From Arthrobacter sp. OY3WO11 (GTDB lineage: Bacteria > Actinomycetota > Actinomycetes > Actinomycetales > Micrococcaceae), in contig NZ_LWLP01000001.1 of NCBI RefSeq assembly GCF_001641125.1, positions 934,883 through 998,882 of the forward strand: a stretch of DNA of 64,000 nucleotides, given 5' to 3'. The notes under the pieces are model-generated. The model ran no database searches and had not been told where the DNA came from. It saw nothing but the letters and a program-made list of their open reading frames with translations. Of the stretch, positions 51,268 through 62,700 are shown piece by piece (position 1 is the stretch's first letter; each line of letters opens with the position of its first letter). A program made the position numbers and the translations under genes.

Positions 51268-53052
51268 CTACTCGCCGCGCTCCTCATGCGAGACATAGGT
51301 GCCCAGCAGGTCCGCTGCCCGGCCGCCGTCGTCCTCTGCTGCCAGGCCTTTGCGCATGTTCTCCGCCTTCTCCCTGCCGGCAGGGAACGGCGGCAGGAGG
51401 GGGACCTCGGGGTCCGTGAGTACTTCAATCACCACGGGGCGGTCCGACGCGAAGGCGCGTTCCCAGGCGTCCCCGATCAACTCCGGATCCTCTACCCGGA
51501 TGCCTGTGAGGCCCAGCAGGTCGGCGTAGCCGGCGAACGGGAAGTCAGGAAGCTCCTGGCTTGCGGCGAACCGCGGTTCGCCCTCCGACTCCCGCTGCTC
51601 CCACGTCACCTCCGTGAGCTCCCGGTTGTTGAACACGCAGACCACAAACCGGGGATCCGTCCACTCCCGCCACCGGTGGGCCACTGTCACCAGCTCAGCG
51701 ATGCCCGCCATCTGCATGGCGCCGTCGCCGGCCAGGGCCACAACCGGGCGGTCCGGGTGGGCCAGTTTCGCCGCAATGCCGTAGGGGAGGGAACACCCCA
51801 TGCTGGCCAGTGTCCCGGACAGGTGGGCCGGAACACCCGGCGGAAGCACAAGCTGCCGCGCATACCAGTAAACGCAACTGCCGACGTCGACACTCACCAG
51901 GGCATCTCCGGGCAGCCGGCCGTTCAACTCCCGGACAACACGTTCGGGGTTCACCGGGGCTGCCGGTACGGCGGCCCGTTCCGCGGCCAGGGCCCGCCAA
52001 CGGGCGACTTCCTGCTCCACGTCCGTTTGCCACTGCCCCCGGGAACGTGGCCGCAGCCTTGGGATCAAGGCCTGGAGCGCCAGGACCGCATCACCTGCCA
52101 AGCCCACCTCAACCGGATACCGGTTGCCGATCTTCCGTTCATCAATGTCGATCTGGACGGCGCGCGCTGCGCCGGGCGGCGGATAGAACTCCGTCCAGGG
52201 ATCGTTGGAGCCCACAATCAGCAGTGCGTCGCAGTTGCCCAGCAAGTGCGCACTGGCGGTGCTGCCGAGGTGTCCCATGGTGCCCGCGGCAAAGGGTAAA
52301 GTCTCGTCCACATAAGGTTTGCCCAGCAGGCTGGTGGCTATGCCGGCGCCGAGTTTTTCAGCCACCGCCACTACCTCCCTGGCTGCGCGCCGGGCGCCCT
52401 GGCCCACCAGCAGCGCCACTTTTTGCGAGGAATTCAGGAGGGCTGCCGCGGCCTCCAGGTCCTGCTCCCGGGGAGTCTTCATCGAGGTGCTCCACGTCGG
52501 TGCAGTGACCACAATCCCGTGTTCCTGCTCCAGGTCCGGCGCAGGCGCGGACTGGATGTCATGCGGCACAATGACCACACAGGGCGAAGACGTCGCCCTG
52601 GCGGTGCGGAAAGCCCGGTCAAGGACCATGGGCAGCTGCTCCGGGGCGTTGACCTGCTGCACGAACTGCGCTGCCACATCCTTGAACAGGGACATGAGAT
52701 CGATTTCCTGCATGTAGGCCGAGCCCAGCACCGTGCGGCTTTGCTGCCCGACAATCGCCACCACCGGCACGCCGTCGAGCTTGGCGTCATAAAGGCCGTT
52801 CAAGAGGTGGACGGCGCCCGGCCCTTGGGTGGAGGTGACCACCCCCACCCCGCCGGTGTACTTCGCGTGGCCCACCGCCATGAAGGCAGCGGTTTCCTCG
52901 TGCCGGGCCTGCACGAACTCAACGCGTCCCTCGGCCCGCCGCAGGGCACCCATAAAGCCGTTGATCCCGTCCCCGCTGTAGCCGAAGACCCGGCTCACTC
53001 CCCACGTGCTGAGGCGCTCCACGATGAGATCGGACACCGTGCGTTCGGTCAT
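51268..53052 (-). CDS. Thiamine-diphosphate enzyme, pyruvate oxidase/dehydrogenase (PoxB) type
   Basis: A 594-residue ThDP-dependent enzyme of the acetolactate synthase/pyruvate oxidase superfamily. The catalytic Glu is in RHEETAAFMAVG (about 50). The ThDP/Mg site runs from GDGAMQMAGI to CVFNNRELT, about 30 residues apart. The central FAD-type domain has LVGQGARRA. It probably converts pyruvate to acetate and CO2, but the exact reaction is not decided by motifs. The ATG at 53052 has GGAGG at 6 bases. It follows glgP by 50 bases on the same strand and converges on the barstar gene. Confidence 0.85.
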   Translation of the reverse strand: MTERTVSDLIVERLSTWGVSRVFGYSGDGINGFMGALRRAEGRVEFVQARHEETAAFMAVGHAKYTGGVGVVTSTQGPGAVHLLNGLYDAKLDGVPVVAIVGQQSRTVLGSAYMQEIDLMSLFKDVAAQFVQQVNAPEQLPMVLDRAFRTARATSSPCVVIVPHDIQSAPAPDLEQEHGIVVTAPTWSTSMKTPREQDLEAAAALLNSSQKVALLVGQGARRAAREVVAVAEKLGAGIATSLLGKPYVDETLPFAAGTMGHLGSTASAHLLGNCDALLIVGSNDPWTEFYPPPGAARAVQIDIDERKIGNRYPVEVGLAGDAVLALQALIPRLRPRSRGQWQTDVEQEVARWRALAAERAAVPAAPVNPERVVRELNGRLPGDALVSVDVGSCVYWYARQLVLPPGVPAHLSGTLASMGCSLPYGIAAKLAHPDRPVVALAGDGAMQMAGIAELVTVAHRWREWTDPRFVVCVFNNRELTEVTWEQRESEGEPRFAASQELPDFPFAGYADLLGLTGIRVEDPELIGDAWERAFASDRPVVIEVLTDPEVPLLPPFPAGREKAENMRKGLAAEDDGGRAADLLGTYVSHEERGE

Positions 53053-53102
53053 GCGTTCCTCCCCGGGCGGTCAGCCACTCTGCCTATGCTTCCGGCGACG
53101 CT

Positions 53103-55721
53103 CTACGCGTTGACGATCAGTCCCAGCTCGGCTTTGGAGGCGAGGGCGTCGTGCCGCGGCAGGACCCGGACGGTGTACCCGAACGGTCCCGAGCGGTCGA
53201 TCACCAGAGAACCGCTGAACAGGTGGCGCCCGCTGCCCAGGTCCTCCTGCATCTTCAGCTCCATCACCGTGATGTCCGTGAGGCTGTCGCTCTCTTCGGC
53301 CCGGCCGTAGGCCACTTCGACGGAGACGTCCTCAGGCGTGAGGTTGTGCAGCGCCACATAGGCGTTGACCTGGAGGATGTCCCCGATCTGGGGATCCTCG
53401 GAAACCCCCACGGAGTCCACGTGCTCCACGTGCACCAGCGGCCAGGCCAAACGTACCTTCGCCGTCCAGGCCGCCAGGGTGCGGGCCTGCGAGTAGGAGT
53501 TGGTGGACGCACTCCGCCCCGCCTCCGCCGCCGGACGGTAGAGGATGTTCACGTAGTCGCGCAGCATGCGTTCCGCGGAGACGGCCGGTCCGAGGTGCGA
53601 GAGGGTGTGCTTGATCATGGAGACCCAGTGCGTGGGCACCTTCTCGGCCTCCGACGTCGATGGCCCCGCAGCACCCGCGCCCGCCGATACCGTGCTGCCG
53701 TAGAAGCGCGGGGCAACCTGCGTTTCCAGCAGCTCGTACAGCGCCGCGGCCTCGATGTCGTCCCGCTCCTCCGGGGACGCGCCGTTGTTGGCGGTGGGAA
53801 TCGCCCAGCCGTTCTCGCCGTCGTACATCTCGTCCCACCAACCGTCCAGGACGGACAGGTTCAGCGAGCCGTTGAGAGCGGCCTTCATGCCGGAGGTTCC
53901 GCATGCTTCCAGGGGCCGCAGCGGGTTGTTCAGCCAGACGTCACAGCCAGGGAACAGAGTCCGGGCCATGGCGATGTCGTAGTTGGGCAGGAAGGCGATC
54001 CTGTGCCGGACAGCAGGATCGTCCGTGAAGCGGACCAGGTCCTGGATCATCTTCTTTCCTGCGTCGTCGGCAGGGTGGGACTTGCCCGCGATGACCAGCT
54101 GGATGGGGTGTTCCTGGTGCAGGAGGAGCGCCTTGAGACGTTCCGGCTCGCGCAGCATCAGGGTGAGGCGTTTGTAGGTGGGCACGCGCCGGGCAAAGCC
54201 GATGGTCAGGACGTCCGGGTCCAGGACCTTGTCCGTCCAGCCCAGCTCGGCATCAGCCGCACCGCGCTTCTTCCAGGCAGCGCGGAGGCGGAGGCGGACA
54301 TCGTCAACCAGCGCTGAACGCATCTCACGCCGGAGCGCCCACACGTCCGCGTCGCTGACGTTGTAGGCGAGGTCCCAGCGGCCGTTGGCTTCGGCCTCGC
54401 TGCCGAACTGGTCCCGGGCCAGCTTGGAGATGCGGCTGTCCACCCAGGTGGGCACGTGCACCCCGTTCGTCACCGACGTGATGGGCACCTCGGAATGGTC
54501 GAAGCCCGGCCACAGTGCGGAGAACATGCCGCGGGAGACTTCCCCGTGCAGCTTGGCCACGCCGTTGGCGCGCTGGGCCAGGCGAAGGCCCATGACGGCC
54601 ATGTTGAAGACCGAGGGGTTTCCGTCAGCATAGTTCTCGCGCCCCAGCTCCAGGATGCGGTCCACGGGCACGTCCGGCGCCAGGCCGGCCTGGAAAAAGT
54701 GGTGGATCTGGGCGATCTCGAACCTGTCGATCCCTGCGGGAACCGGCGTATGCGTGGTGAAGACAGTGGAAGCCCGCCCGGCGGCAAGGGCTTCGTCAAA
54801 CGTCAGCGCCTGTTCTCCGGCCATGAGTTCCTGGATGCGTTCGATGCCCAGGAAGCCAGCGTGCCCCTCATTGGTGTGGAACACCTCCGGAGCGGCGGTG
54901 CCGGTGAGCTGCTGGAAGGCGCGCAGCGCCTTGACCCCGCCCATGCCGAGCAGCAGTTCCTGCTGCAGCCGGTGGTCTCCGCCGCCGCCGTAGAGGCGGT
55001 CGGTGATGCTGCGGGCGGCGTCATCGTTGCCGGGCACGTTGGAGTCCAGGAGCAGCAGGGGAACGCGTCCGACGTCGGCGCGCCAGATGTGTGCCAGCAG
55101 GCGCCTGCCGTTGGGCAGGGGGAGAGCGATCTGCAGGGGACGGCCTATGCCGTCCGCGGAGGGCTCGCGCAGCAGGGTGAGTGGCAGGCCATCAGGGTCC
55201 AGGACCGGGTAGGTTTCCTGTTGCCATGCGTCCCGGGAGAGGGACTGCTTGAAGTAGCCGGCCTGGTACAGCAGGCCCACACCGATCAGCGGCACGCCCA
55301 GGTCAGACGCTGCCTTGAGGTGGTCGCCGGCCAGGATTCCCAGGCCGCCGGAGTACTGGGGCAGCACCTCGGTGATGCCGAACTCCGGGGAGAAGTAGGC
55401 GATGGACGCAGGCGCATCAGGGCCGAGGCCCTGGTACCAGCGTGGTTCCTCAAGATAGCGGTCCAGGTCCTGCTCCGCTGCCCGTACCCGCTCCACCACG
55501 GAGCGGTCCGCAGCGAGCTGCTGGAATTCCTCGCGGCTTACCATCCCCAGGAAGCCCACCGGATCCTGGCCGCTTTCTTTCCACAGGCGGGGGTTCAATC
55601 CCTCGAAAAGTTCCCGCGTGGGGCGGTGCCAGGACCAGCGCAGGTTGCTTGCCAGGCGGGCCAGCGGGCGGATCGGTTCGGGGAGGACTGTACGGACGGT
55701 AAATCTGCGGATTGCCTTCAC
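53103..55721 (-). CDS. glgP: Alpha-glucan phosphorylase
   Basis: An 872-residue GT35 enzyme that releases glucose 1-phosphate from the ends of glycogen-type glucans. It starts with an N-terminal DUF3417 domain (about 1-120). The PLP site is [19 protein letters not shown] (about 600), and AGKSHPADD and [12 protein letters not shown] are family motifs. I chose the GTG at 55721 ([12 protein letters not shown]) because TAGTGT lies exactly 7 bases upstream; the frame to 55844 is not needed. It is divergent from glgE and followed by the PoxB-like gene. Confidence 0.95.
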   Translation of the reverse strand: MKAIRRFTVRTVLPEPIRPLARLASNLRWSWHRPTRELFEGLNPRLWKESGQDPVGFLGMVSREEFQQLAADRSVVERVRAAEQDLDRYLEEPRWYQGLGPDAPASIAYFSPEFGITEVLPQYSGGLGILAGDHLKAASDLGVPLIGVGLLYQAGYFKQSLSRDAWQQETYPVLDPDGLPLTLLREPSADGIGRPLQIALPLPNGRRLLAHIWRADVGRVPLLLLDSNVPGNDDAARSITDRLYGGGGDHRLQQELLLGMGGVKALRAFQQLTGTAAPEVFHTNEGHAGFLGIERIQELMAGEQALTFDEALAAGRASTVFTTHTPVPAGIDRFEIAQIHHFFQAGLAPDVPVDRILELGRENYADGNPSVFNMAVMGLRLAQRANGVAKLHGEVSRGMFSALWPGFDHSEVPITSVTNGVHVPTWVDSRISKLARDQFGSEAEANGRWDLAYNVSDADVWALRREMRSALVDDVRLRLRAAWKKRGAADAELGWTDKVLDPDVLTIGFARRVPTYKRLTLMLREPERLKALLLHQEHPIQLVIAGKSHPADDAGKKMIQDLVRFTDDPAVRHRIAFLPNYDIAMARTLFPGCDVWLNNPLRPLEACGTSGMKAALNGSLNLSVLDGWWDEMYDGENGWAIPTANNGASPEERDDIEAAALYELLETQVAPRFYGSTVSAGAGAAGPSTSEAEKVPTHWVSMIKHTLSHLGPAVSAERMLRDYVNILYRPAAEAGRSASTNSYSQARTLAAWTAKVRLAWPLVHVEHVDSVGVSEDPQIGDILQVNAYVALHNLTPEDVSVEVAYGRAEESDSLTDITVMELKMQEDLGSGRHLFSGSLVIDRSGPFGYTVRVLPRHDALASKAELGLIVNA

Positions 55722-55874
55722 CTGCGTCACACTAACCGACAACATGCGCGGCTGGAACCAGCTTCGGGTTTCTTTTGGGTAAATGACAGTTGGCGCCGGG
55801 GAAATGACGACTGACGCGCCGAATTTAGTGCGCAGCCTTAGCATTCCCGGTCATTTCTCGCTAACGTCGAGCTT
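55722..55874. promoter_or_regulatory. Divergent promoter region of glgP and glgE
   Basis: 153 bases hold two likely -10 hexamers. On the minus strand TAGTGT (55729-55734) is 7 bases before the glgP GTG. On the plus strand TAACGT (55862-55867) is 7 bases before the glgE GTG. Both mRNAs should be leaderless. A repeated AAATGAC occurs at 55782-55788 and 55802-55808. No operator is identified. Confidence 0.55.
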
Positions 55875-57956
55875 GTGACGACTACATCAGGAACCAGTGC
55901 CGCATCAATGAAAATGTCGAAGGGCCTCATCACTGACGGGCTGCGGTTCGGACGATTTCCGATCACCGCAGTGCAGCCGGTCGTGGAGGATGGCAAATTC
56001 CCCGCCAAAGCCCTGCCGGGCGAAGGAATCGTGGTGGGAGCCACCGCCTTCCGCGAGGGCCATGACCAGCTGGGCGTCAGTGCCGTGCTCTTTGATCCCG
56101 AAGGCAACGAACGCCAGCGGGTCAGGCTCGCACCGCCGCGCGGGGAACGCGGCATGGGGACGGACCGCTGGGAAGGCGTGCTCACGCCGTCGGAATCCGG
56201 TGACTGGTCCTTTGCCATCGAAGCCTGGCACGACCGCTACGGGACCTGGCACCACAACGCCGAGGTAAAGGTGGAAGCCGGCATCGACGTCGAGCTGATG
56301 CTCGCCGAGGGTGCCGCGTTGCTCCATGAAGCTGCCGGGGACGACTCCCGCAGCGAGTGGGACAGGGGCGTCCTCCGAGAGGCCGCTGACAAGCTGGCTG
56401 ACCCCTCCCTCAGCACGGAGGAGCGCCTCGGGGCCGGATTCAGCCACGCGGTCACCGGCGTTGTCGCGCACCAGCCCATCCGTGAACTGGTGACCGTGTC
56501 CCGGCAGTTCCCCCTGCTGGTTGAGCGTGACCTCGCCGGACGCGGTGCCTGGTACGAGTTCTTTCCCCGCTCCGAAGGCGCCGTCAAGGATCACACCACG
56601 GGCGCCTGGACTTCAGGCAATTTCCGCACCGCTGCCGAGCGGCTTGATGCTGTGGCAGCCATGGGCTTCGATGTCATCTACATGCCGCCCATCCATCCGA
56701 TCGGCGTGCAGCACCGCAAGGGTCCCAACAACACGCTGATCGCAGGCCCGAACGATCCCGGGTCACCCTGGGCCATCGGGGCAGCGGAAGGCGGCCACGA
56801 CGCCATCCACCCTGACCTTGGCACGTTCGACGACTTTGATGCATTTGTGGCGCGGGCCAACGGGCTGGGTCTGGAGGTGGCCCTGGACCTTGCGCTCCAG
56901 GCCGCCCCGGACCACCCCTGGGTACAGTCCCATCCCGAGTGGTTCACCACCCGCGTAGACGGATCTATCGCCTACGCGGAAAATCCCCCGAAGAAGTACC
57001 AGGACATTTATCCGCTCAATTTCGATAATGATCCTGAGGGCCTCTCAAACGAAATTCTGCGGATTGTGCTGCTGTGGGTAAGCCACGGCGTAAAGATTTT
57101 CCGGGTGGATAACCCGCATACCAAGCCCGTCTGGTTCTGGGAATGGCTAATTGAACAGGTCAACAAAGAGGTTCCTGGTGTGGTGTTCCTGGCCGAGGCC
57201 TTCACGCGCCCGGCCATGATGCATGCACTTGGCCGCGCAGGGTTCCAGCAGTCCTACACCTACTTCACCTGGCGCAAAACCAAGAAGGAAATCGAGACGT
57301 ACTTTGCGGAAGTAAGCCACGAGTCTCCTGCGTTCTTCCGCCCCAACTTCTTCGTCAACACCCCGGACATCCTCACGGAATACCTGCAGTTCGGTGGGCC
57401 TGCGGCGTTCAAGATCAGGGCCGCGCTGGCGGCTACGGCCAGCCCGTTGTGGGGCGTCTACGCCGGCTACGAGCTGTACGAGCACGTGGCCCGGCCCGGC
57501 GCGGAAGAGTACATCGACAACGAAAAGTTCGAGTACAAGGCGCGTGACTGGGACGCCGCGGCGCACTCCGGCCGGACCCTTGCCCCCTACATCACCAGGC
57601 TCAACGAGATCAGGCACGCCCATCCGGCGCTGCAGGACCTGCAGAACCTGACGGTCCACCACAGCACCGACGACGCCACGGTGGTCTACTCCAAGCACAA
57701 GACCCTTCCGGACGGGTCCAAGGACACCCTCATCATCGTGGTGAACGTGGATCCGCACGGAACCAGGGAATGCACCGTCTCGCTTGACCTGCCCGCGCTG
57801 GATCTCGACCCCCAGGACCTGACCCACAATGGAGGCTTCCACGTGGATGACCTCATCTCCGGGGAGAGCTGGGAATGGGGCGAGTACAACTACGTCCGCC
57901 TTGACCCGCATGTCCAGCCCGCACATATCCTGCGTGTGAGGAGAATGCATCAGTGA
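55875..57956 (+). CDS. glgE: Alpha-1,4-glucan:maltose-1-phosphate maltosyltransferase
   Basis: A 693-residue GH13 enzyme that transfers maltosyl units from maltose 1-phosphate to growing alpha-glucan. The nucleophile is Asp412 in [11 protein letters not shown] and the acid/base is Glu441 in FLAEAFTRP. The N-terminal ~200 residues form the beta-rich and helical-insert domains of GlgE, and EFFPRSEG (about 235) is a family mark. GTG 55875 follows TAACGT by 7 bases. treS overlaps its stop (GTGA), starting the glgE-treS-mak/glgB operon. Confidence 0.97.
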   Translation: MTTTSGTSAASMKMSKGLITDGLRFGRFPITAVQPVVEDGKFPAKALPGEGIVVGATAFREGHDQLGVSAVLFDPEGNERQRVRLAPPRGERGMGTDRWEGVLTPSESGDWSFAIEAWHDRYGTWHHNAEVKVEAGIDVELMLAEGAALLHEAAGDDSRSEWDRGVLREAADKLADPSLSTEERLGAGFSHAVTGVVAHQPIRELVTVSRQFPLLVERDLAGRGAWYEFFPRSEGAVKDHTTGAWTSGNFRTAAERLDAVAAMGFDVIYMPPIHPIGVQHRKGPNNTLIAGPNDPGSPWAIGAAEGGHDAIHPDLGTFDDFDAFVARANGLGLEVALDLALQAAPDHPWVQSHPEWFTTRVDGSIAYAENPPKKYQDIYPLNFDNDPEGLSNEILRIVLLWVSHGVKIFRVDNPHTKPVWFWEWLIEQVNKEVPGVVFLAEAFTRPAMMHALGRAGFQQSYTYFTWRKTKKEIETYFAEVSHESPAFFRPNFFVNTPDILTEYLQFGGPAAFKIRAALAATASPLWGVYAGYELYEHVARPGAEEYIDNEKFEYKARDWDAAAHSGRTLAPYITRLNEIRHAHPALQDLQNLTVHHSTDDATVVYSKHKTLPDGSKDTLIIVVNVDPHGTRECTVSLDLPALDLDPQDLTHNGGFHVDDLISGESWEWGEYNYVRLDPHVQPAHILRVRRMHQ

Positions 57957-59749
57957 ATTTCAATCCGCAGGGTACCGGCCAGCATTTCACCCCAAAGAGC
58001 ACGTTTGAGTTAAATGCCCCGGGCCTGCAGCACGATCCGCTGTGGTACCGGAAGGCGGTGTTCTACGAGGTACTTGTGAGGGCCTTCGCGGATGCGAACG
58101 GCGACGGTTCCGGCGACTTTTCCGGGCTCATCGACAGGCTTGACTACCTCCAGTGGCTGGGCGTGGACTGCCTGTGGCTGCCGCCGTTCTTCCAGTCGCC
58201 CCTGCGCGACGGCGGCTACGACATCTCGGACTACAACTCGGTCCTGGACGAGTTCGGCACCATCAGCGACTTCAAGCGCCTGGTGGCGGAAGCCCATGCG
58301 AGGGGCGTGCGGGTGATCATCGACCTGCCCCTCAACCACACCTCGGACCAGCACCCCTGGTTCCAGGAGTCGCGCAAGGACCCGGACGGCCCCTACGGGG
58401 ACTTCTACGTCTGGAGCGATACCGACGAAAAGTACCAGGACGCGCGCATCATCTTCGTGGACACCGAGGAATCCAACTGGACCTTCGACCCCATCCGCCG
58501 CCAGTTCTTCTGGCACCGTTTCTTCAGCCACCAGCCGGACCTGAACTTCGAGAACCCCAAGGTCATCGAAGCGCTGTTCGATGTTGTCCGGTTCTGGCTC
58601 GACCAGGGCATTGATGGCTTCCGTGCCGACGCCATCCCATACCTGTTTGAGGAGGAAGGGACCAACTGCGAGAACCTTCCGGCCACTCATGAGTTCCTCC
58701 GCAAGCTTCGCACCATGGTGGACGAAAGCTACCCCGGCAGGGTCATTATTGCCGAGGCCAACCAGCCGCCAAATGAAGTGGTGGAGTACTTCGGGACGGA
58801 GGAAGAGCCCGAATGCCACATGGCCTTCCACTTCCCGATCATGCCGCGCCTGTACTACGCACTGCGGGACCAGAAGGCCGCCCCCATCATCGAGACCATG
58901 CACGACACCCCGGACATACCGGACGGGGCGCAGTGGGGAACCTTCCTGCGGAACCATGACGAGCTGACCCTGGAAATGGTCACGGCCGATGAACGCGCCG
59001 CCATGCTGGGCTGGTACGCCCCGGACCCGCGCATGCGGGCCAACATCGGCATCCGGCGAAGGCTCGCGCCCCTTCTGGACAACTCCCGTGCCGAAATCGA
59101 ACTGATCAACGCGCTCCTGCTCTCGCTGCCGGGCAGCCCGTTCCTCTACTACGGGGACGAGATCGGTATGGGGGACAACATCTGGCTTGAAGACCGCGAC
59201 GCCGTGCGCACGCCCATGCAGTGGAACCCGGACCGGAACGCAGGCTTCTCCAACGCGGATCCGGGCAAGCTCTACCTGCCTCCCATCCAGTCCCTGGTGT
59301 ATAACTACGCCATGGCCAACGTGGAGGCAGAAGCCGCCCATTCGGGGTCATTGCTGCGCTGGACGCGGCAGATCCTGAGTGTCCGCAAGAACCACCCGGC
59401 GTTCGGCCTTGGTGCCTTCAAACACGTTGAGGCGGACCATGACGCCGTGCTGGCCTATCTCCGCGAGCTGCCCAAGGATAATTCCGCCGGCGTCGACGGG
59501 GAGACCATCCTGTGCGCGTTCAACCTCTCGCAGCATCCGGTGGCGGCCCAGTTGCGGGTCCCGCAGTTCGCCGGGCGCGGGTTGCGCGACGTCTTCGGCG
59601 GCCAGCCGTTCCCCGGCATCAGCGAGGACGGAACCCTCACCCTGACGCTCGGCAGCCACGACTTCTTCTGGCTGCGGATCCGTTCAGCAGCCTCCAACCC
59701 ATCGTCGCCATACACGCAGGCGATGCCGATTCTGTCGATCGAGAACTGA
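57953..59749 (+). CDS. treS: Trehalose synthase/maltose isomerase
   Basis: A 598-residue GH13 enzyme that interconverts trehalose and maltose. It starts with [17 protein letters not shown] (about 31-48). The nucleophile is Asp226 in [10 protein letters not shown] and the acid/base is Glu268 in IIAEANQPP. The transition-state aspartate is in [13 protein letters not shown] 57953 overlaps the glgE TGA. The product maltose is used by the kinase domain encoded immediately downstream. Confidence 0.95.
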   Translation: MNFNPQGTGQHFTPKSTFELNAPGLQHDPLWYRKAVFYEVLVRAFADANGDGSGDFSGLIDRLDYLQWLGVDCLWLPPFFQSPLRDGGYDISDYNSVLDEFGTISDFKRLVAEAHARGVRVIIDLPLNHTSDQHPWFQESRKDPDGPYGDFYVWSDTDEKYQDARIIFVDTEESNWTFDPIRRQFFWHRFFSHQPDLNFENPKVIEALFDVVRFWLDQGIDGFRADAIPYLFEEEGTNCENLPATHEFLRKLRTMVDESYPGRVIIAEANQPPNEVVEYFGTEEEPECHMAFHFPIMPRLYYALRDQKAAPIIETMHDTPDIPDGAQWGTFLRNHDELTLEMVTADERAAMLGWYAPDPRMRANIGIRRRLAPLLDNSRAEIELINALLLSLPGSPFLYYGDEIGMGDNIWLEDRDAVRTPMQWNPDRNAGFSNADPGKLYLPPIQSLVYNYAMANVEAEAAHSGSLLRWTRQILSVRKNHPAFGLGAFKHVEADHDAVLAYLRELPKDNSAGVDGETILCAFNLSQHPVAAQLRVPQFAGRGLRDVFGGQPFPGISEDGTLTLTLGSHDFFWLRIRSAASNPSSPYTQAMPILSIEN

Positions 59750-59750
59750 G

Positions 59751-62700
59751 ATGAACCAGCCCATACTTACCCCCGCCCTCACCGCCCTGCTCCAGGAATG
59801 GCTGCCGCGGCAGCGCTGGTTCCCGGTCAAGACGCCCGACTTCGAGATGTCCCAGGCCGGCAGCCTCGGGCTGGAAGACCCGTCCGGCCACGCCGGGCTG
59901 GCCGTGTTCCTCCTTCGCGTCACCACACAAACGCCCGACGGCGGCGCGCGGACGGCCGTCGTCCAGGTTCCCTTAAGTTTCCGGCACGCGCCGGCAGCCG
60001 GAATGGAGCGGGCACTCGTTGGCCAGGCCGCCGGGATGGATCCATCCAGGACCTGGGTGTACGACGCCGTCCACGATCCCGACTTCGTGGGCAGCTGGCT
60101 GGAACTCATCCGGCAGGAGGAAAAGGCACCCAACGGCACTGCAGCAGGCTTCCGCGTGCCCGGGGAGCTCCGGCTCCCTACTGCCCGCGGAGTTGTGAAG
60201 GTGCTGTCCGGTGAGCAGTCCAACAGTTCAGTCATTGTGGACGACGGCGAATCCGCGGCCATCGTGAAGTTCTTCCGGGTGCTCTCGGAGGGGACGAATC
60301 CCGAGGTTGAGGTGGGTGCCGCCCTCACGGCTGGAGGCACTTCCGAAGTTCCAGCCACCCTTGGCTGGGTGCGTGGCGAGTGGCTCGGCGAGGGTCTGCC
60401 CGCGTCCACAACAGCCAAGGGGCCCCGGTATGTCCAGGGCGAGCTGGCGGTAGCGCACGAGTTCCTGGCCGGCGGCCGCGATGCATGGCGCCTTGCTGTC
60501 GATGCTGCCCGCTCGGGCACCGACTTCACGGCAGAAGCACATGCCCTGGGTGCAGCCACGGCCACCGTCCACCAGCGGCTGGCCCAGGCGCTGGGGCACT
60601 CTGCCGAGCCGCAACCCGGACAGGTCATTGCGTCCGCAGTAGCCCAGCGGGTCCGCGAGGCATGGGCAGAAGCCGGTGCCGCCGTCGGACCTTATGACGA
60701 CGCCTTGAACGCGCTCCTGGACCGCCTTGGCCACGAGCCCGCCGGCCCGCTGCAGCGCATCCATGGAGACCTCCACCTCGGCCAGATACTCCAGGTTCCC
60801 GGGCCTTCGGGAAACCCTGCACGGTGGGCCATCCTCGATTTCGAGGGTGAACCGCTGCGGCCCGTCGCCGAGCGGAACGTCCCGGATGTTCCCCTGCGGG
60901 ACGTCGTCGGCATGCTGCGGTCCTTCGACTACGCGGCCGGCGCGGCTCAGCGCGAACAGGAGGGCGCGCAGGTGCCGGCAAGCTGGGTGGACGACTGCGC
61001 GGAGGCCTTCCTGGCCGGGTACGCGGGTGTCACTCCCGGAACGGTGGACAGGGAGTCGCCGCTCTTTGTGGCATTGTGGCTGGACAAGGCACTGTACGAA
61101 GTAGTTTATGAAATGCGTAACAGGCCCGACTGGCTGGCGATCCCCGTGAACGCCTCCAGACGGCTCCTGGGCAGCAAAGGCGCCGGCGGTCACGCCGGGG
61201 CAGCATCGGAAGGTAACGAAATGACAGGCTCAGCACAAACTGACCGGCCGGGGGTGCCGCTGAAGGTTGACGAAGGCACCCTTGGCAGAATTGCCAACGG
61301 TGAACACCACGCTCCCCACTCTGTGTTGGGCGCGCACCTTGACGATTACGGCCACGTCACTATCCGAACGGTGAAGCACCTCGCGGAAGCAATCTCCGTC
61401 CTCACGCCGGCAGGTGAGGTCCCGATGGAGCATGAGGCACACGGCGTGTGGGTTGCCGTCCTCGAGCCGCTGCAGCAGGGACACGTTCCCGACTACAGGC
61501 TCTCCGTCACTTACCCGGGCTCGGATCCGGTCACCGTGGACGATCCCTACCGCTACCTGCCCACCGTGGGCGAAGTGGACCTGCACCTCATCGGTGAGGG
61601 CCGCCACGAAAAACTGTGGGAAGTCCTCGGCGCCCACGTCCAGCACTACAAGTCCGCGATGGGGGATGTGGACGGTGTCTCCTTTGCAGTCTGGGCGCCC
61701 AACGCACAGGCTGTCCGGGTCAAGGGCGATTTCAACGCCTGGGACGGCCGGGAGAACTCCCTTCGCTCGTTGGGCTCCTCGGGTGTGTGGGAAATCTTCG
61801 TCCCGGGTGTTGTAGCAGGGGCGTGCTACAAATTCGAAATTCGGACCAAGGCCGGCCACTGGGTGGAAAAGGCCGACCCCCTGGCCTTCGGAACCGAGGT
61901 GCCGCCCCTGACCGCATCGAGGGTGGTGGAGCCTTCCTACGCCTTCAAGGACCAGGAGTGGATGGAAGCCCGCGCCCAGCGGGACCCGCACAACTCTGCA
62001 ATGAGCGTCTACGAGGTGCACCTTGGTTCCTGGCGCCTGGGCCTGGGGTACCGGGAACTGGCCAAGGAACTGGTGGAGTACGTCAAGTGGCTCGGATTCA
62101 CCCATGTGGAGTTCATGCCCGTGGCCGAGCACCCGTTCGGCGGGTCGTGGGGCTACCAGGTCACCTCCTACTTTGCGCCGACTTCCCGCTTCGGCCACCC
62201 CGATGAGTTCCGCTACCTGGTGGACACCCTGCACCAGGCGGGCATCGGTGTGCTGCTGGACTGGGTACCTGCCCACTTCCCCAAGGACGCCTGGGCGCTG
62301 GCCCAGTTTGACGGCGAGCCCCTGTACGAGCACGCGGACCCCAACCTGGGCGAGCACCCGGACTGGGGCACACTGATCTTCGACTTCGGACGCACGGAAG
62401 TCCGGAACTTCCTGGTGGCCAACGCCCTGTACTGGCTGGATGAGTTCCACATTGACGGCCTGCGCGTGGACGCGGTGGCTTCCATGCTGTACCTGGACTA
62501 CTCCAGGGAAGAGGGGCAGTGGCAGCCCAACCGCTTCGGCGGCCGCGAGAACCTTGAGGCCATCTCCTTCCTGCAGGAAGTCAACGCAACGGTGTACAAG
62601 ACCCACCCCGGCGCTGTCATGATCGCCGAGGAGTCCACGGCGTTCCCCGGTGTTACCGCACCGACCAGCCACGGCGGGCTGGGATTCGGCCTGAAGTGGA

